Shown here: piece after piece, positions 50,290-59,707 of the stretch
Layout of the letters: each line of letters opens with the position of its first letter
Numbering within the stretch: position 1 is the stretch's first letter
DNA from: UBA11524 sp051883695
GTDB taxonomy: Bacteria; Bacillota; Clostridia; Christensenellales; Aristaeellaceae
DNA length: 64,000 nucleotides
Assembly (NCBI GenBank): GCA_051883695.1
Contig: JBJEUF010000034.1
Coordinates: 8,737-72,736 of the forward strand
Reading direction: 5' to 3'
Notes under the pieces: generated by a model
Database searches by the model: none
What the model saw: only the letters and a program-made list of their open reading frames with translations
Told to the model about the DNA's origin: nothing
Made by a program: the position numbers and the translations under genes

Positions 50290-51732
50290 ATGAAAAAGCT
50301 GCTGGTTATCCTGTTAGCCCTTCTGGTTCTTGCCGCACCTGCCCTTGCGGAGGAGGACGACGGCGTTGTGGAGGTTGTGCTCTTCGATGGCAGCGCAAGC
50401 GTGAGCGGCAACTGGCAGCTTGCGGCAAGCGTCAACACTACAAGCGCGAACGGCAGCTTCGATCCTGCGCTGATCACGGAGGACGGTTACTTCACCGTGG
50501 AATATACCGGCTCTGTGAAGGCGGTGTATCTCGCGCTGTCCGATTGGCAAAGCGGCGTATGGGCGTCCGTGAATGTGCCCGCGAAATGCGAGACGGCCGG
50601 CGAGCTGTGCATCGCGACCTTCACCTTCAACCAGTGCTTCGTTCAGTATGGCAGCAAGGATTTCACGGCGGTCGATCAGATCTGCGTGGGATCCACCACC
50701 GCAGCGGGGGAGACAACCATCCGCCGGATCCTCTGGCACGGTCGTCCGCTGCAGGACGATCTGAACGCAACGGCAACGCTGTTCCGCGGGTCAGTGACCG
50801 CAAATGCCGCAAACACCAACATGACCTTCGTTTACACCAGCCATGTGGGCGGCAGCTTTGACGCGGCGCAGATCAACCCGGGCTGTCGGTTCTATGTGGA
50901 GTATTCCGGCACGAAGAACGGCGTATACCTGGCGCTTTCCAGCCATTCCGGCGCGACGCAGTGGAGCCGCATCAACGCGGACGAAACCGTAACGCTGGAG
51001 AACGGGCATTACGCTGCTTCCTTCGGATACGATACCATTGCGCGCATCTGGGGGACGAACTTCGCCCGGCTCGATCAGCTGAACGTCTTTTCCTCCACCG
51101 CAGGCGAGGTCACGCTGCATCGTGTTGCCTACTTTGCCGGCGAGGGCGAACCCGTTGACCGGAGCGATGGACGCTGGGATCGGCCCGATACCGGCATCGC
51201 GTTCATCGGCGACAGCATCTGCCAGAACGCGCGGCTGCTCTACGGGGACTGGAACACCATCCTCGGGCGCAGCGACTGCGTGAACTACGGCATCGGCGGT
51301 CAGACGACGGTCGAGTGCCGCGCGCGCATCGGGGAGCTGGCTGCACGGGATTACCGCATGGTTGTCTTTATCTGCGGCATCAACGATATCGGGCACGGAT
51401 ATACGAAGGAAGAAATCGTCGCGAACATTGACGCGATGGTCACGGCCATCCGCGAGAAGAATCCTGATTGCCGTTTCCTGCTCGTCAGCGTGCTGCCGAC
51501 CACCTCCGCGTTCTACACCGGACAGCAGGCGAAAATCAACCTGCTGAACATGGCCTACAAGCGCTATGCCGGCAAAACCAGCGGCGTCACCTACGTCGAT
51601 GTGTATTCCTCCTTCACGCCCAAAACCGGTGAATATGCCTATCCGGAGCTGCTCAGCGACGGCTTGCATCCCAACCGGGATGGCTACGCCCGGATGGCTG
51701 GGATTCTTGTCAATTATCTGCCCGAGGAATGA
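50290..51732 (+). CDS. Secreted SGNH/GDSL hydrolase with duplicated N-terminal domain
   Basis: A 480-residue exported enzyme. Residues 1-20 are a signal peptide (cleavage after ALA). Two related beta-rich domains follow (about 24-150 and 155-285): each shows GSFDxAxI, then F-x-VEY-x-G and VYLALS, a carbohydrate-binding-module-like layout. The C-terminal SGNH hydrolase (about 295-480) has block I FIGDSICQN, GGQTT, block III GINDIGHG and DGLHPN (catalytic Asp/His). It probably de-esterifies an extracellular polysaccharide. CGGAGG lies before ATG 50290. It is the last gene of the membrane-protein run. Confidence 0.85.
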   Translation: MKKLLVILLALLVLAAPALAEEDDGVVEVVLFDGSASVSGNWQLAASVNTTSANGSFDPALITEDGYFTVEYTGSVKAVYLALSDWQSGVWASVNVPAKCETAGELCIATFTFNQCFVQYGSKDFTAVDQICVGSTTAAGETTIRRILWHGRPLQDDLNATATLFRGSVTANAANTNMTFVYTSHVGGSFDAAQINPGCRFYVEYSGTKNGVYLALSSHSGATQWSRINADETVTLENGHYAASFGYDTIARIWGTNFARLDQLNVFSSTAGEVTLHRVAYFAGEGEPVDRSDGRWDRPDTGIAFIGDSICQNARLLYGDWNTILGRSDCVNYGIGGQTTVECRARIGELAARDYRMVVFICGINDIGHGYTKEEIVANIDAMVTAIREKNPDCRFLLVSVLPTTSAFYTGQQAKINLLNMAYKRYAGKTSGVTYVDVYSSFTPKTGEYAYPELLSDGLHPNRDGYARMAGILVNYLPEE

Positions 51733-51738
51733 GCCACG

Positions 51739-51786
51739 CATGGATTCGGCGTTGCGTACAGCGCTGAATCCATGTTTTCTTTTTTA
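51739..51786 (+). terminator. Terminator after the SGNH hydrolase gene
   Basis: A 12-bp stem with one G-T pair (51739-51750 with 51763-51774) is followed by TTTTCTTTTTT. Confidence 0.88.
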
Positions 51787-51868
51787 TGTTTCGTTCGATT
51801 CGGATATATTCTGCACATTGATTTTATGGAATACGCCGATTCTTTTGCTGCGGCGACAGAATAAGTCA

Positions 51869-51897
51869 TTGCAATTTCAGAAAATGTATGATAGCAT
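51869..51897 (+). promoter_or_regulatory. Promoter for dprA-topA
   Basis: TTGCAA (51869-51874), 17 bases and TAGCAT (51892-51897). The -10 is imperfect. Confidence 0.45.
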
Positions 51898-51989
51898 TGT
51901 GTGGCGCAGGGAAGGCTGTTTTTCTTAAGCAATTTCACGCAGGGTATGAAGATGGCATATATTGCCATTCGGCGATGGAGGTATGTTTC

Positions 51990-53102
51990 GTGCGCTATAC
52001 ACGGGAGGATGGTTGCCGGACGTGGCTTCTGTACGGCCTGCTCCGTCCCGATACGCTGTCTCGCCTGATCTGCGAATTCGGAAGCGCGGAGGCGGTATAT
52101 GACCGTTTCCGGAGGGATCACGGCGCTTTCCTTCGGGAATGGGGCCATGTCAGCGAAATAGCCATCCGTCAACTGCGGGAGCACGCCGCGCCTGAAAAGA
52201 TGCATGAGATGATGCTGACCATGCAAAGGCTTGACATGGGCATCCTGCATGTGGATGATCCGCAGTATCCCGATCTGCTGCGCAATATCCCGCAGGCGCC
52301 GCCGCTTTTGTGCTATCGCGGCGATCCGGATTGTCTCCTTGGCAAATGCCTGACGATTGTCGGCTCGCGAACCGCATCGCCCCACGGGATCTCCGTGACG
52401 AAAAGCATTGCCCGCGAGCTGAGTCAGGCGGGCGTAACCATCGTCAGCGGCTTTGCCATGGGCATTGACACGGCTGCCCACGAGGGATGCCTGGAAGGCG
52501 GAAGTCCCACAGCGGCTGTGCTGGCCTGCGGCATGGACGTGGATTACCCGATGGAGAACGCTGCGTTGCGTGAAGGAATTGTGCGCAATGGGGGCATTCT
52601 GCTGAGCGAGTACCCGCTGGGGATGCACGCCAGCAAATTCGTGTTCGCCAGCCGCAACAGAATCCTGTCAGGGCTCAGCCGCGCGACGCTGATGATGGAA
52701 TCCCGCGTTCGGTCCGGCAGTATGCTGACGGTCAGCCACGCGCTGGATCAGGGCAGGGATGTGTACGCCTATCCCGGCGTACCGGGAACGGAATGGGCCG
52801 AGGGGGCACACCAGCTGCTCAGAGACGGCGCGGTATACTTCACCGGTGCGAAGGATGTGCTCGAAGACCTTGGCTGGGCCGACGAAGCCGTCGCGCCCAC
52901 GCCCCGGCAAAAGCAGGCGCTCCCGCCACTGACCGAGGAGCAGCGTCAAATCTACACGCTTCTCAGCCGGGGGGAAATGTCCTTTGACGAGTTGGCCGCT
53001 GAGTCCGGCTTACCCATCCCAACGATTTCCGTGTCTCTGACCATGCTTCAGATGATGGGGCTTGTCAGAGCCATGCCCGGAAAATCCTATTGCAGGGCCT
53101 GA
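51990..53102 (+). CDS. dprA: DNA-processing protein DprA (Smf)
   Basis: A 370-residue protein that loads RecA onto incoming single-stranded DNA during natural transformation. The Rossmann-fold core has VGSRTASPHG, SGFAMGIDTAAHEGCLEGG and the GSMLTVSHALDQGRDVYAYPG segment. A SAM-like N-terminal domain and a winged-helix C-terminal domain are present. I chose GTG 51990, with GGAGG 9 bases before; an ATG at 51975 overlaps that ribosome site. No other competence genes are in the window. It stands before topA as in many Firmicutes. Confidence 0.92.
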   Translation: MRYTREDGCRTWLLYGLLRPDTLSRLICEFGSAEAVYDRFRRDHGAFLREWGHVSEIAIRQLREHAAPEKMHEMMLTMQRLDMGILHVDDPQYPDLLRNIPQAPPLLCYRGDPDCLLGKCLTIVGSRTASPHGISVTKSIARELSQAGVTIVSGFAMGIDTAAHEGCLEGGSPTAAVLACGMDVDYPMENAALREGIVRNGGILLSEYPLGMHASKFVFASRNRILSGLSRATLMMESRVRSGSMLTVSHALDQGRDVYAYPGVPGTEWAEGAHQLLRDGAVYFTGAKDVLEDLGWADEAVAPTPRQKQALPPLTEEQRQIYTLLSRGEMSFDELAAESGLPIPTISVSLTMLQMMGLVRAMPGKSYCRA

Positions 53103-53133
53103 ATCCTGCAGCATTATTGGAGGCAAATTGAGT

Positions 53134-55263
53134 ATGGCAGCCAATCAGAAGCTCATCATTGTGGAGTCTCCCGCCAAAGCGCGCACGATCAGCAAGTTCC
53201 TTGGCAAGGGCTACAAGGTCGAGGCCTCGCAGGGCCATGTGCGCGATCTGCCCAAGAGCCAGATCGGCGTGGATCCCGAGAACGACTTTGCCCTCAAGTA
53301 CATCACGATCCGTGGGCGCGGCGACATCCTGACCCGCATCCGCAAGGAAGCCCGAAACGCCTCCCAGATTTATCTCGCGACCGACCCGGACCGCGAGGGA
53401 GAAGCGATTTCCTGGCACCTGGGGCAGGTGCTGGACATGGATCTGGACAAGCCCTGCCGCATCGAGTTCCATGAGGTCACCAAGAAGGCCATACAGGCCG
53501 CGCTGAAAACGCCGCGCAAGATTGATATGGGCCGCGTGGATGCGCAGCAGGCCCGCCGCGTGCTGGATCGTCTGGTCGGCTACAAGATCAGCCCGCTGCT
53601 CTGGGCGAAGATCAAGAAGGGCCTCTCTGCCGGTCGCGTCCAGTCCGTTGCGACCCGTATGGTCGTGATGCGCGAGGAGGATATCGAGGCGTTCATCCCC
53701 GAGGAGTACTGGGAGATCAGCGCCAAAATGCAGGCGATGACCAGCCGGGGCCGGAAAGCACATTTCCTTGCAAAGCTGGCGACCATCGACGGCGAAAAGG
53801 CGTCCATCACAACCGCTGCCGATGCACAGGCGGCGGTCGATCGCATCAATGCGGCGCATTTCGCTGTTTCCGGCGTCAAGCTCGGGGAGAAGCGCAAGAT
53901 GCCTGCGGCTCCCTTCACGACCTCCAGCCTGCAGCAGGAGGCCAGCCGCAAGCTGGGCTTCACCACCTCCAAGACCATGCAGGTTGTACAGCAGCTCTAT
54001 GAGGGCATCGACCTGGAGGGCGAAGGCACCCAGGGTATCGTCACCTATATCCGTACGGACAGCGTGCGCATCAGCGACGAGGCCATGGCTGCGCTGCGGG
54101 AGTTCATCCCCGAGCGCTTCGGTACGGAGTATCTGCCGGAAAAGCCCAATGAGTACAAGGGACGGAAGAATGCGCAGGACGCCCACGAGGCGATCCGTCC
54201 CACGGATGTGCGCCGAACGCCGGATCAGATCAAGGCGTCCCTGACCAAGGAGCAGTACAACCTGTACCGCCTGATTTACAACCGCTTTATCGCCAGCCAG
54301 ATGATGCCCGCGCTCTACGAAACCATGACCATGGAGATCACGGGAGACGGCATTGGCCTTCGCTTCTACGGTGAGCACAAGAAATTCGCGGGCTTTACCT
54401 CCGTCTATGAGGAGAGCACGGATGAGGAAACCGTCTCAACCGAAACATCGCTGCCCCAGCTGAAGGAGGGCGACGCGGTGACGGTGGAGGAAGCCGCCGG
54501 AAGCCAGCACTTCACGCAGCCGCCGAGCCGCTATACCGAAGCATCCCTCGTGCGTGCACTGGAGGAGAAGGGCATCGGCCGTCCCTCCACCTACGCGCCG
54601 ACGATCACCACCATCATCACCCGCGGGTACGTCAGCCGCGAGAAGAAGCGTCTGTACCCCACGGAGCTGGGCCGCATGGTCACGGCGATGATGGAGGAGT
54701 ACTTTGAGGATATCGTGGACACCGAGTTCACCGCCGATCTGGAAAACAAGCTGGACGAGGTGGAGGAGGGCAAGAAGGACTGGAAGCAGATCATCCGCGA
54801 CTTCTACCCGGATTTCAAGCGCGCGCTGGACGTGGCGGAGGAGAAGGTCGAAAAGGTCGAGATCAAGGATGAACCCTCCGACGTGCCCTGCGACAAGTGC
54901 GGCGCGATGATGGTCTACAAGATGGGACGCTTCGGGCGCTTCCTTGCGTGCCCGAATTTCCCGGACTGCCGCAACACCAAGCCGATTCTGACCTACATCG
55001 AGGCTCCATGCCCATCCTGCGGCGCACGCCTGATGGAAAAGACAAGCAAGAAGAACCGCAAGTTCTACGGCTGCGAACGCTATCCCGAGTGCGAATTTGT
55101 GTCCTGGGAGAAGCCGGTGACCGAGGTCTGCCCCCAGTGCGGCGGCTACATGGTTGAAAAGCGCGGCCGAAAGGGCGAGATGTGGCACCTGTGTGCCAAC
55201 GAAACCTGCCGCTGCCGTGTGGAGGTGCAGCAGCCCGATAACGCGGAGGATGGCGATGAGTGA
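53134..55263 (+). CDS. topA: DNA topoisomerase I
   Basis: A 709-residue type IA topoisomerase that relaxes negative supercoils. The TOPRIM domain has IVESPAKA and DPDREGEAI. The active-site Tyr305 lies in TYIRTDSVRIS. The C-terminus carries three four-Cys zinc modules (CDKC...CPNFPDC; CPSC...CERYPEC; CPQC...CANETC). ATG 53134 is 10 bases after GGAGG, and the following MAANQKLIIVESPAKA matches the family. The trmFO start lies inside its end (8-base overlap). Confidence 0.98.
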   Translation: MAANQKLIIVESPAKARTISKFLGKGYKVEASQGHVRDLPKSQIGVDPENDFALKYITIRGRGDILTRIRKEARNASQIYLATDPDREGEAISWHLGQVLDMDLDKPCRIEFHEVTKKAIQAALKTPRKIDMGRVDAQQARRVLDRLVGYKISPLLWAKIKKGLSAGRVQSVATRMVVMREEDIEAFIPEEYWEISAKMQAMTSRGRKAHFLAKLATIDGEKASITTAADAQAAVDRINAAHFAVSGVKLGEKRKMPAAPFTTSSLQQEASRKLGFTTSKTMQVVQQLYEGIDLEGEGTQGIVTYIRTDSVRISDEAMAALREFIPERFGTEYLPEKPNEYKGRKNAQDAHEAIRPTDVRRTPDQIKASLTKEQYNLYRLIYNRFIASQMMPALYETMTMEITGDGIGLRFYGEHKKFAGFTSVYEESTDEETVSTETSLPQLKEGDAVTVEEAAGSQHFTQPPSRYTEASLVRALEEKGIGRPSTYAPTITTIITRGYVSREKKRLYPTELGRMVTAMMEEYFEDIVDTEFTADLENKLDEVEEGKKDWKQIIRDFYPDFKRALDVAEEKVEKVEIKDEPSDVPCDKCGAMMVYKMGRFGRFLACPNFPDCRNTKPILTYIEAPCPSCGARLMEKTSKKNRKFYGCERYPECEFVSWEKPVTEVCPQCGGYMVEKRGRKGEMWHLCANETCRCRVEVQQPDNAEDGDE

Positions 55264-56596
55264 GCTTCACGCAACGGTTGTCGGCGCGGGTCTGGCCGGC
55301 TGCGAAGCGGCGTGGCAGCTGGCGCTGCAGGGCATTTCCGTAACCCTGATCGAGATGAAGCCGGAGAAAATGTCTCCGGCGCATCACAGCCCGCTGTTTG
55401 CGGAGCTTGTCTGCTCCAATTCCCTTCGATCGGACAGGCTGACGAATGCCGTCGGTCTGCTGAAGGAGGAAATGCGCCTGTGTCATTCCCTGATAATGGC
55501 GGCAGCAGATGCCGCGCGTGTGCCTGCGGGCGGCGCGCTGGCCGTCGACCGTGATACCTTCTCAGGATATATCACCCATGCGCTGCAAAATCACCCGCTG
55601 GTCACCGTGGAGAGCCGCGAGGTCACGGAGATTCCCGACGGCCCGGTCATCATCGCCACCGGCCCGCTGACCTCCGACGCGCTCAGCGAGCGCATCGCCG
55701 CGCTGCCGGGGCTCGAGACATTGAACTTTTACGATGCCGCCGCGCCCATCGTAACACAGGAATCGCTGAACATGGACCGCGTTTTCCGCCAGAGCCGGTA
55801 CGGCAGGGGAGACGACTATCTGAACTGCCCGATGAACGAGACGGAGTACAACGCCTTTGTGGATGCGCTGCTTGCGGCGGATACGGCGGAAATCCACGGC
55901 TTTGAGGAAACGAAGGTCTTCGAGGGCTGTATGCCCGTGGAATCCATGGCGCGGCGCGGCCGCATGGTGCTGGCCTTCGGCCCGATGAAGCCGGTCGGTC
56001 TGGTCGATCCGCGCACGGGGAAGGAAGCCTTTGCCGTCGTGCAGCTCCGGCAGGACAATGCGACCGGCACGCTCTACAACCTTGTGGGATTCCAGACCCG
56101 GCTCAAATGGCCGGAGCAGAGGCGCGTGTTCAGCATGATTCCGGGCCTTGAAAACGCTGTATACGCCCGGTATGGCGTGATGCACCGGAACACCTTCCTG
56201 CATTCGCCGGGCTTCCTCAACGCGCACTTTGAGATGATCAGCCGTCCCCAGTGCTATTTCGCGGGACAGATGACCGGCGTGGAGGGCTATGTGGAGAGCG
56301 CCGCCAGCGGTCTGCTCTGCGGTCTGTCCCTTGGACGCGATCTGCGCGGACTGGGCACGGTGGAGCTGCCCGGCATCACCGCAATGGGCGCGATGGGACG
56401 CTACGTCGCCACGCCGAACAGGCATTTTCAGCCCATGAACTGCGCCTTCGGGCTGATGGACGGCCTTGTCGTGGACAAACAGCACAGGAAGATCCGCAAC
56501 AAGCAGGAGCGCTATACCGTCATTTCGGAGCGTTCGCTGGCCTTCATGCGCGACTGGTGCGCCGAGGTGTACGGCAGGGAAACTGCTTCATCCTGA
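55256..56596 (+). CDS. trmFO: Folate-dependent tRNA (uracil-54-C5) methyltransferase TrmFO
   Basis: A 446-residue FAD enzyme that uses methylene-tetrahydrofolate to make ribothymidine at position 54 of tRNA. It has the FAD loop VVGAGLAGCEAAW at the N-terminus, the SNSLRSD motif near 55, the GCMPVESMARRG segment with its conserved Cys, and GQMTGVEGYVESAASG near 340. GGAGG lies 6 bases before ATG 55256. The conserved topA-trmFO-hslV order supports it. Confidence 0.97.
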   Translation: MSELHATVVGAGLAGCEAAWQLALQGISVTLIEMKPEKMSPAHHSPLFAELVCSNSLRSDRLTNAVGLLKEEMRLCHSLIMAAADAARVPAGGALAVDRDTFSGYITHALQNHPLVTVESREVTEIPDGPVIIATGPLTSDALSERIAALPGLETLNFYDAAAPIVTQESLNMDRVFRQSRYGRGDDYLNCPMNETEYNAFVDALLAADTAEIHGFEETKVFEGCMPVESMARRGRMVLAFGPMKPVGLVDPRTGKEAFAVVQLRQDNATGTLYNLVGFQTRLKWPEQRRVFSMIPGLENAVYARYGVMHRNTFLHSPGFLNAHFEMISRPQCYFAGQMTGVEGYVESAASGLLCGLSLGRDLRGLGTVELPGITAMGAMGRYVATPNRHFQPMNCAFGLMDGLVVDKQHRKIRNKQERYTVISERSLAFMRDWCAEVYGRETASS

Positions 56597-56675
56597 TTTC
56601 ATAGGGATGCGTTATCCTGTGCACGAGTGCGGAAATCGCGCGCTCAACTGTGACATTCCGGAGGATGATACCTGT

Positions 56676-57215
56676 ATGAGCATTGAACTCAGGGGCACAA
56701 CCATCTGTGCCGTCTGCAAGGATGGGAAGATCGCCATTGCCGGCGATGGTCAGGTCACCATGGGCGAAAACGTCATTTTCAAGTCCAACGCCCGCAAGGT
56801 GCGCCGCCTGTATGGCGGTAAGGTCGTTGCCGGATTTGCCGGCACGGTGGTGGACGCCTTTACGCTGTTTGATAAATTTGAGGAGAAGCTGACGCAGTGC
56901 AACGGCAATCTGGAGAGAGCCGCCGTCGCGCTGGCGCAGCTGTGGCGTTCCGAGCAGGGAATGCGCCAGATGAACTGCATGATGATCGTCGCGGACAAGG
57001 ATCAGCTGCTTGTGCTGTCCGGCACGGGCGAGGTGATGGAGCCGGACAGCGGCGTGGTGGCTATCGGTTCCGGCGGCAACTATGCCCTGTCCGCAGCGCG
57101 TGCGCTGGTTGAGAACACCGACCTGAGCGCCCACGAGATCGCGGAGAAGGCGCTGCACATCGCTGCGTCCATCTGCGTGTATACCAACGACAACGTGATT
57201 GTCGAAGACGTGTGA
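56676..57215 (+). CDS. hslV: ATP-dependent protease peptidase subunit HslV (ClpQ)
   Basis: A 179-residue proteasome-like threonine peptidase. The catalytic Thr is in RGTTICAV (residue 8 or 9), so a short propeptide must be removed. KIAIAGDGQVTMG follows as in all HslV. Twelve subunits form the core that HslU caps. GGAGG is 11 bases before ATG 56676. Its last codons overlap the frame of hslU by a few bases, with the true hslU ATG 15 bases on. In Bacillus xerC lies between trmFO and hslV; here that slot is empty. Confidence 0.97.
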   Translation: MSIELRGTTICAVCKDGKIAIAGDGQVTMGENVIFKSNARKVRRLYGGKVVAGFAGTVVDAFTLFDKFEEKLTQCNGNLERAAVALAQLWRSEQGMRQMNCMMIVADKDQLLVLSGTGEVMEPDSGVVAIGSGGNYALSAARALVENTDLSAHEIAEKALHIAASICVYTNDNVIVEDV

Positions 57216-57229
57216 GGAGGCTGAGCAGC

Positions 57230-58600
57230 ATGGCAGAACTGACGCCCCGTCAAATTGTCCGCGAGCTTGACCGCTACATCGTCGGTCAGGACGAAGCGAA
57301 GAAGTCCGTGGCCATCGCCCTGCGCAACCGTTACCGCCGCTCGATGGTGGACGAAAGGATGCGCGAGGAGATCAGCCCCAAGAATATCCTGATGATCGGC
57401 CCGACGGGCGTGGGCAAGACGGAGATTGCCCGCCGTCTGGCCAAGCTGGTTTCCGCGCCCTTCGTGAAGGTGGAAGCCACAAAATTTACCGAGGTCGGCT
57501 ATGTCGGCCGCGATGTGGAGAGCATCGTGCGTGACCTGGTGGAGAATGCGATCCGCATCGTCAAGGAGGAGCATATCGCACAGGTCGAGCCCCGTGCCAG
57601 GGTCATCGCGGAGGATCGGCTGGTGACGCTGCTGGTGGATCCGCCGAAGAAGCCCTCCGGCAATCAGAACATGAGCCTTGATTTCCTCCTGGGGCGCAAG
57701 CCCGCAGCGCCCGCGGTCGATGAAACGCCGGAGGTTTGCGGAAAGCGCGATGAGGTCCGTCAGCAGCTGATGCGCGGTGAGCTGGAGGATAAAGAAATCG
57801 AGATCGAAGTGGAGGAGGCTGCACCGACTCTGGAGGTCGGCGGCAGCGCCATCAGCCTGGGGGACATGATGGGCAATATGATGCCCCGCAAGACCCACCT
57901 GCGCCGCATGAAGGTGAAGGAAGCGCGCCGCATTCTGGAAAACGAGGAGTGCGACAAGCTCATCGACATGGACAGCGTACATGAGGAAGCCATCCATCGC
58001 GCGGAGCAGCACGGCATCGTGTTCATTGACGAGATCGACAAGATCGCCGGTCATCGCGCCGGAAACGGCCCGGACGTCAGCCGCGAGGGCGTTCAGCGCG
58101 ATATCCTGCCCATCGTCGAGGGCAGTACGGTCAACACCAAGTATGGCCCGGTCAAGACGGACTACATGCTCTTCATCGCCGCCGGCGCTTTCCACGTGGC
58201 CAAGGTCAGCGACCTGATTCCGGAGCTGCAGGGACGTTTCCCGGTGCATGTTCAGCTGAAATCCCTGACCCGCGAGGATTTCCAGCGCATCCTGACCCAG
58301 CCCGACAACGCGCTCACGCTGCAGTACAAGGCGCTGCTGGCGGTTGACAAGGTCAACCTGAACTTTGAGGACAGCGCCATCGAGGCCATCGCCGAGGCGG
58401 CCTTCACAGCCAATGAGATGGCCGAGGATATCGGCGCGCGCCGCCTGCACGCTGTTTTCGAGCAGCTGCTGGAGGACATCTCCTTCAATGCGGGGGATGC
58501 GGATATGCCGCCGGTGGAGCTTTCCATCAACGGCGATTACGTCCGCGCGCACCTCTCGGGCGAGAACAAGCCCGCCGACATGAAGAAGTACATTCTGTAA
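57230..58600 (+). CDS. hslU: ATP-dependent protease ATPase subunit HslU (ClpY)
   Basis: A 456-residue AAA+ unfoldase. It has Walker A GPTGVGKT (57-64), the pore loop EVGYVGRDVES, the variable I domain (about 110-235), Walker B FIDEIDKIA, and the C-terminal tail ending KKYIL that inserts into HslV. AGGAGG lies before ATG 57230. In Bacillus codY follows; here a MITE-like repeat follows instead. Confidence 0.97.
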   Translation: MAELTPRQIVRELDRYIVGQDEAKKSVAIALRNRYRRSMVDERMREEISPKNILMIGPTGVGKTEIARRLAKLVSAPFVKVEATKFTEVGYVGRDVESIVRDLVENAIRIVKEEHIAQVEPRARVIAEDRLVTLLVDPPKKPSGNQNMSLDFLLGRKPAAPAVDETPEVCGKRDEVRQQLMRGELEDKEIEIEVEEAAPTLEVGGSAISLGDMMGNMMPRKTHLRRMKVKEARRILENEECDKLIDMDSVHEEAIHRAEQHGIVFIDEIDKIAGHRAGNGPDVSREGVQRDILPIVEGSTVNTKYGPVKTDYMLFIAAGAFHVAKVSDLIPELQGRFPVHVQLKSLTREDFQRILTQPDNALTLQYKALLAVDKVNLNFEDSAIEAIAEAAFTANEMAEDIGARRLHAVFEQLLEDISFNAGDADMPPVELSINGDYVRAHLSGENKPADMKKYIL

Positions 58601-58602
58601 TG

Positions 58603-58765
58603 ATACTAATTCTTAATAAAAATGTTGCATTCGCACAGCGCCTTTTCCGCTCTGGCTTTGCCTCGTTCCGCTCACCGTACTGTAAGTAACGCCTCGCTTC
58701 ACTCAGCTTTGCCAGAACGAAAAAATCGCTGCGCTCGGTGCAACATTTTTAGCGAGAATTAGTGT
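58603..58765. repeat. MITE-like palindromic repeat, copy 2
   Basis: A 163-bp element sharing the ends and most of the interior of 44570-44731; its outer ends have diverged slightly (right end GAGAATTAGTGT). The AAAAATGTTGCA segment is repeated inverted on both sides. The apical hairpin differs in sequence from copy 1 (CGTACT...AGTAACG) but still pairs, with one bulged base. It begins two bases after the hslU stop and has no coding capacity. Confidence 0.88.
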
Positions 58766-58771
58766 GAAAAT

Positions 58772-58805
58772 GCCGCCTGCAAAACAAAGGGACTTTGCAG
58801 GCGGC
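58772..58805. repeat. Perfect 12-bp inverted repeat over the proC promoter
   Basis: GCCGCCTGCAAA (58772-58783) and TTTGCAGGCGGC (58794-58805) with a 10-base loop. It could end hslVU transcripts, though no T-run follows, or serve as an operator since the right arm overlaps the proC -35. Confidence 0.6.
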
Positions 58806-58822
58806 GCTGTTCGTGCTATAAT
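58795..58822 (+). promoter_or_regulatory. Sigma-A promoter for proC
   Basis: TTGCAG (58795-58800), 16 bases and TATAAT (58817-58822). Confidence 0.65.
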
Positions 58823-58855
58823 AGGGGAGTATTCTACCGCAAAGGACTGATGAAG

Positions 58856-59662
58856 ATGCTGAAACTTGGCTTGATCGGAGCAGGGAATATGGGCAGCGCC
58901 ATCCTGCGCGGCCTGATTGCCGCGGAGTACCTGACGGTTGACGATATGGCAATCTGCGACCTGAGCGCGCGGAAGCTGGAGGAATTGAGCGATGCCTATC
59001 CGGGCCTGACCTGCACGGAATCCGACGTGGAGCTCGCTGAAATGTGCGATATGATCATCCTGGCTGTGAAGCCGCAGTTCATGAGCGAGACGATCGAGCA
59101 CATCCATGATTCCCTGAACGGCAAGGCGGTCATCAGCATCGCTGCGGGCTGGACGGTGGAGCAGCTGACGGACAAGCTGGAGGGAAGCGGTGCGACCTGC
59201 CTGCGCGTGATGCCCAATACCCCGGCGATGGTGGGCGAAGGCATGACCGCCATGTGCGAGGATACCACCTTCTCGGAGGAGGATTTCGAGTTCGCCAAGG
59301 GCATCTTCGATTCCGTTGGCCGCACGGTTGTGCTGCCGGAGCGTCTGTTTGACGGCGTGATCGCCATCAGCGGCAGCAGCCCGGCCTATGTGTACATGAT
59401 GATCGAGGCCATGGCGGACGCAGGCGTCAAGGAAGGCCTGTACCGCAATACAGCCTATGAGCTGGCTGCGCAGGCAGTCCTTGGCAGTGCGCTGATGGTG
59501 CTGCAAAGCGGGACGCATCCCGCTGCGCTCAAGGATGCCGTTTGCTCTCCGGCGGGCACAACGATTGAGGCTGTGGAGGAGCTGGAACGCAAGGGCTTCC
59601 GCGCGGCAATCATGGACGCCATGAAGGTCTGCGCACAAAAATCGCGCGATATGTCAAAATGA
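58856..59662 (+). CDS. proC: Pyrroline-5-carboxylate reductase ProC
   Basis: A 268-residue NAD(P)H enzyme for the last step of proline synthesis. It has GLIGAGNMGSAI at the N-terminus, AVKPQ near 75, MPNTPAMVGEG near 120, the GSSPAYVYMMIEAMADAGV helix near 175 and SPAGTTIEA near 235. Two in-frame ATGs (58850 and 58856) are close; the second has better spacing from AAAGGA. rnhA follows after 45 bases. Confidence 0.96.
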   Translation: MLKLGLIGAGNMGSAILRGLIAAEYLTVDDMAICDLSARKLEELSDAYPGLTCTESDVELAEMCDMIILAVKPQFMSETIEHIHDSLNGKAVISIAAGWTVEQLTDKLEGSGATCLRVMPNTPAMVGEGMTAMCEDTTFSEEDFEFAKGIFDSVGRTVVLPERLFDGVIAISGSSPAYVYMMIEAMADAGVKEGLYRNTAYELAAQAVLGSALMVLQSGTHPAALKDAVCSPAGTTIEAVEELERKGFRAAIMDAMKVCAQKSRDMSK

Positions 59663-59707
59663 TTTATCAGAATTTGTGCAAAATGACGATAAAAGGGGAG
59701 TCCGAAT

